Source of the DNA: Fimenecus sp045545735
Lineage (GTDB): Bacteria > Bacillota > Clostridia > Oscillospirales > Acutalibacteraceae
Direction: 5' to 3'
NCBI GenBank assembly: GCA_045545735.1
Contig: JAZQBM010000010.1
Location: forward strand, 174,554 to 238,553
Length of the DNA: 64,000 nt
Of this stretch, positions 62,725-64,000 are shown one piece after another. The position numbers and the translations under genes were made by a program. Numbering within the stretch: position 1 is the stretch's first letter; every line of letters begins with the position of its first letter. A model generated the notes under the pieces. That model saw nothing but the letters and a program-made list of their open reading frames with translations, did not search any database and was not told the origin of the DNA.

Positions 62725-63831
62725 ATGTCTGAATTTTTTGACATTAATGTAATTCGCCGTATTTTCAACATTAAAGGTGACTTTGTGGAACACAAACAAA
62801 ATACTAACGGTCACGTAAATAGCACTTATATTCTCAAGTTTAACGAAAACGGTGAAATCAAAAAATATGTTCTTCAGATGATTAGTACTGAAATTTTCAA
62901 AAATCCTAACGGACTTATGAGTAATATTGTAGGTGTAACACAGCATATTCGTAAAAAGAACGAAGAAATGAACACTCCTTGGGCAGACAGATGTACGCTC
63001 ACTTTTCTTCCTACTGTTGACGGTAAATATTTTTACATAGACGAATCAAATCGTTGCTGGCGAGTTTACGAATTTATTGACGATGTTTACACTTGCAATA
63101 TAATCGACAATGAAGAAGTTTTTTATAACGCAGGTAAAGCGTTTGGTGATTTTCAGAATTTATTGGCTGATTATGACATCAACTCACTTTCTGAAACAAT
63201 TGAAAACTTCCATAATACAGTTTCTCGATTTGCAGATTTCAAAAAAGCAGTAGACGAAAACCTTTCAGGCAGACTTGACAATGTGAAAGACGAAGTTGAG
63301 TTTGCTGTTGCAAGAGAAAAAGACACTCACGTACTTGTTGATATGATAGCAGAAGGCAAATTGCCACTTCGTGTTACTCATAACGACACAAAGCTCAACA
63401 ACATTCTTTTTGATAATAAAACTGACAAGGGAATTTGCATTATTGACCTTGATACTGTTATGCCGGGACTTTCACTTTATGATTTTGGTGACAGCATCCG
63501 TTTTGGTGCAAATACTGCAGCAGAGGACGAAAAAGATGTTTCAAAGGTTTCTCTTGACCTTAACCTTTATGAAGCTTATGTTAAAGGATATCTTGACAGT
63601 GCAAAAAATGCACTTACAGACCTTGAAAAAGAAATGTTACCATTCGGTGCAAAAATTATGACTTATGAATGTGGAATACGTTTCCTTATGGACTACCTTA
63701 ATGGTGACAAGTATTTCCATACAGATTATGACGACCACAATTTAGTTCGTGCCCGTACACAGTTTGCCCTTGTTGCAGATATGGAAAAGAAAATGGACAA
63801 AATGCTTGAAATCACAAAAAAATATTGCTAA
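62725..63831 (+). CDS. Aminoglycoside-phosphotransferase-fold sugar kinase, NahK-like
   Basis: 368 residues of the choline/aminoglycoside kinase fold. Catalytic loop VTHNDTKLNNILFD (about residues 218-230) and metal-binding IDLDTVMPGLSLYDFGD follow, then IRFGANTAAEDE. These segments resemble N-acetylhexosamine 1-kinase (NahK), which makes GlcNAc- or GalNAc-1-phosphate in the galacto-/lacto-N-biose route. Unlike the bifidobacterial cluster there is no adjacent phosphorylase. Antibiotic resistance is unlikely. Start after TTGAGGTG. Confidence 0.72.
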   Translation: MSEFFDINVIRRIFNIKGDFVEHKQNTNGHVNSTYILKFNENGEIKKYVLQMISTEIFKNPNGLMSNIVGVTQHIRKKNEEMNTPWADRCTLTFLPTVDGKYFYIDESNRCWRVYEFIDDVYTCNIIDNEEVFYNAGKAFGDFQNLLADYDINSLSETIENFHNTVSRFADFKKAVDENLSGRLDNVKDEVEFAVAREKDTHVLVDMIAEGKLPLRVTHNDTKLNNILFDNKTDKGICIIDLDTVMPGLSLYDFGDSIRFGANTAAEDEKDVSKVSLDLNLYEAYVKGYLDSAKNALTDLEKEMLPFGAKIMTYECGIRFLMDYLNGDKYFHTDYDDHNLVRARTQFALVADMEKKMDKMLEITKKYC

Positions 63832-63889
63832 TCAGAATACATAAAATTAAAGCCACTCGATTGGGGTCTCTCAATTAGGTATTTAACAG

Positions 63890-63996
63890 CCTTAAATCAA
63901 TGATTTTGGCACAAAACTTCGTTAAAATGCTTGAAATCCGTCAGGATTCCTTCGCATTTATGCCTTGTTTTGCACTCAAACTTATAAGATTTAAGG
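63890..63996. repeat. Long imperfect palindrome at the right end
   Basis: Nested arms in register: CCTTAAATC/GATTTAAGG (63890-63898, 63988-63996), CAAAAC/GTTTTG, AAATGC/GCATTT and AATCC/GGATT around a GTCA loop. It has no reading frame and may be a small mobile palindromic element or a structured RNA cut by the window end. Confidence 0.5.
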
Positions 63997-64000
63997 TGCG

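Noticed and set aside
62725..63831. Aminoglycoside resistance gene
   Set aside because: The fold is shared, but VTHNDTKLNN and IDLDTVMPG fit sugar 1-kinases better, and nothing nearby suggests resistance.

Overview
The window is AT-rich DNA of a low-G+C, endospore-forming Firmicute, most likely a Clostridia member of the Ruminococcaceae/Oscillospiraceae type. The evidence is a gerA-gerB-gerC germination operon, SpoVT, a PolC-type replicative polymerase, a T-box, a yybP-ykoY riboswitch, strong AGGAGG or GGTGAT ribosome binding sites, TTGACA-N17-TATAAT promoters and many short hairpin-plus-T-run terminators. The genus is inference. No phage, insertion sequence or CRISPR array is visible.

Layout. 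1-13.8 kb: end of an EAL c-di-GMP phosphodiesterase, convergent gerABC, a DUF421/DUF4363 pair, a cytoplasmic sialidase-like protein with a ROK kinase, a membrane-anchored PrsA-like foldase, and a sigma factor overlapping a 1023-residue membrane protein with an Ig-like ectodomain. 13.8-21.4 kb (minus): metallophosphoesterase, GTP-type PEP carboxykinase, tsaD, a fused phosphatase-RimI protein and polA. 21.5-24.2 kb: a trpB without trpA behind a T-box plus a Trp-rich leader peptide, then an acyltransferase. 24.3-31.1 kb: tRNA-Pro with a nearby copy of its 5' part, a MATE exporter, an orphan structured RNA gene, and a short leader peptide with an attenuator in front of a heterodimeric ABC exporter. 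31-37 kb: AlaX, class II aldolase, a degenerate P-loop protein, rpsF-ssb-rpsR, and an O-antigen-ligase-like protein. 37-46 kb: a NatAB-like ABC system, a P-type cation ATPase under a yybP-ykoY (Mn2+) riboswitch, asparaginase, SpoVT and an M20 peptidase. 46-52.4 kb: a histidine operon hisZ-G-D-C-B-A-I-E lacking hisH and hisF, with a palindromic operator in its promoter. 52.4-62.6 kb: the conserved pyrH-frr-uppS-cdsA-dxr-rseP-ispG-polC cluster (UMP kinase, ribosome recycling, isoprenoid and phospholipid synthesis, replication). 62.7 kb to the end: a NahK-like sugar kinase and a long imperfect palindrome.

Most of the window is housekeeping. The parts most worth follow-up are: 26.26-27.0 kb, an orphan RNA gene followed by a leader-peptide attenuator that can form three mutually exclusive helices; the tandem T-box/leader-peptide control of trpB; the phosphatase-RimI fusion; a PolC lacking its inserted proofreading exonuclease; and the sigma factor with its Ig-ectodomain partner. 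Start codons were moved inward wherever a ribosome binding site favoured a later codon. All functional calls come from reading motifs by eye; no database search was run.
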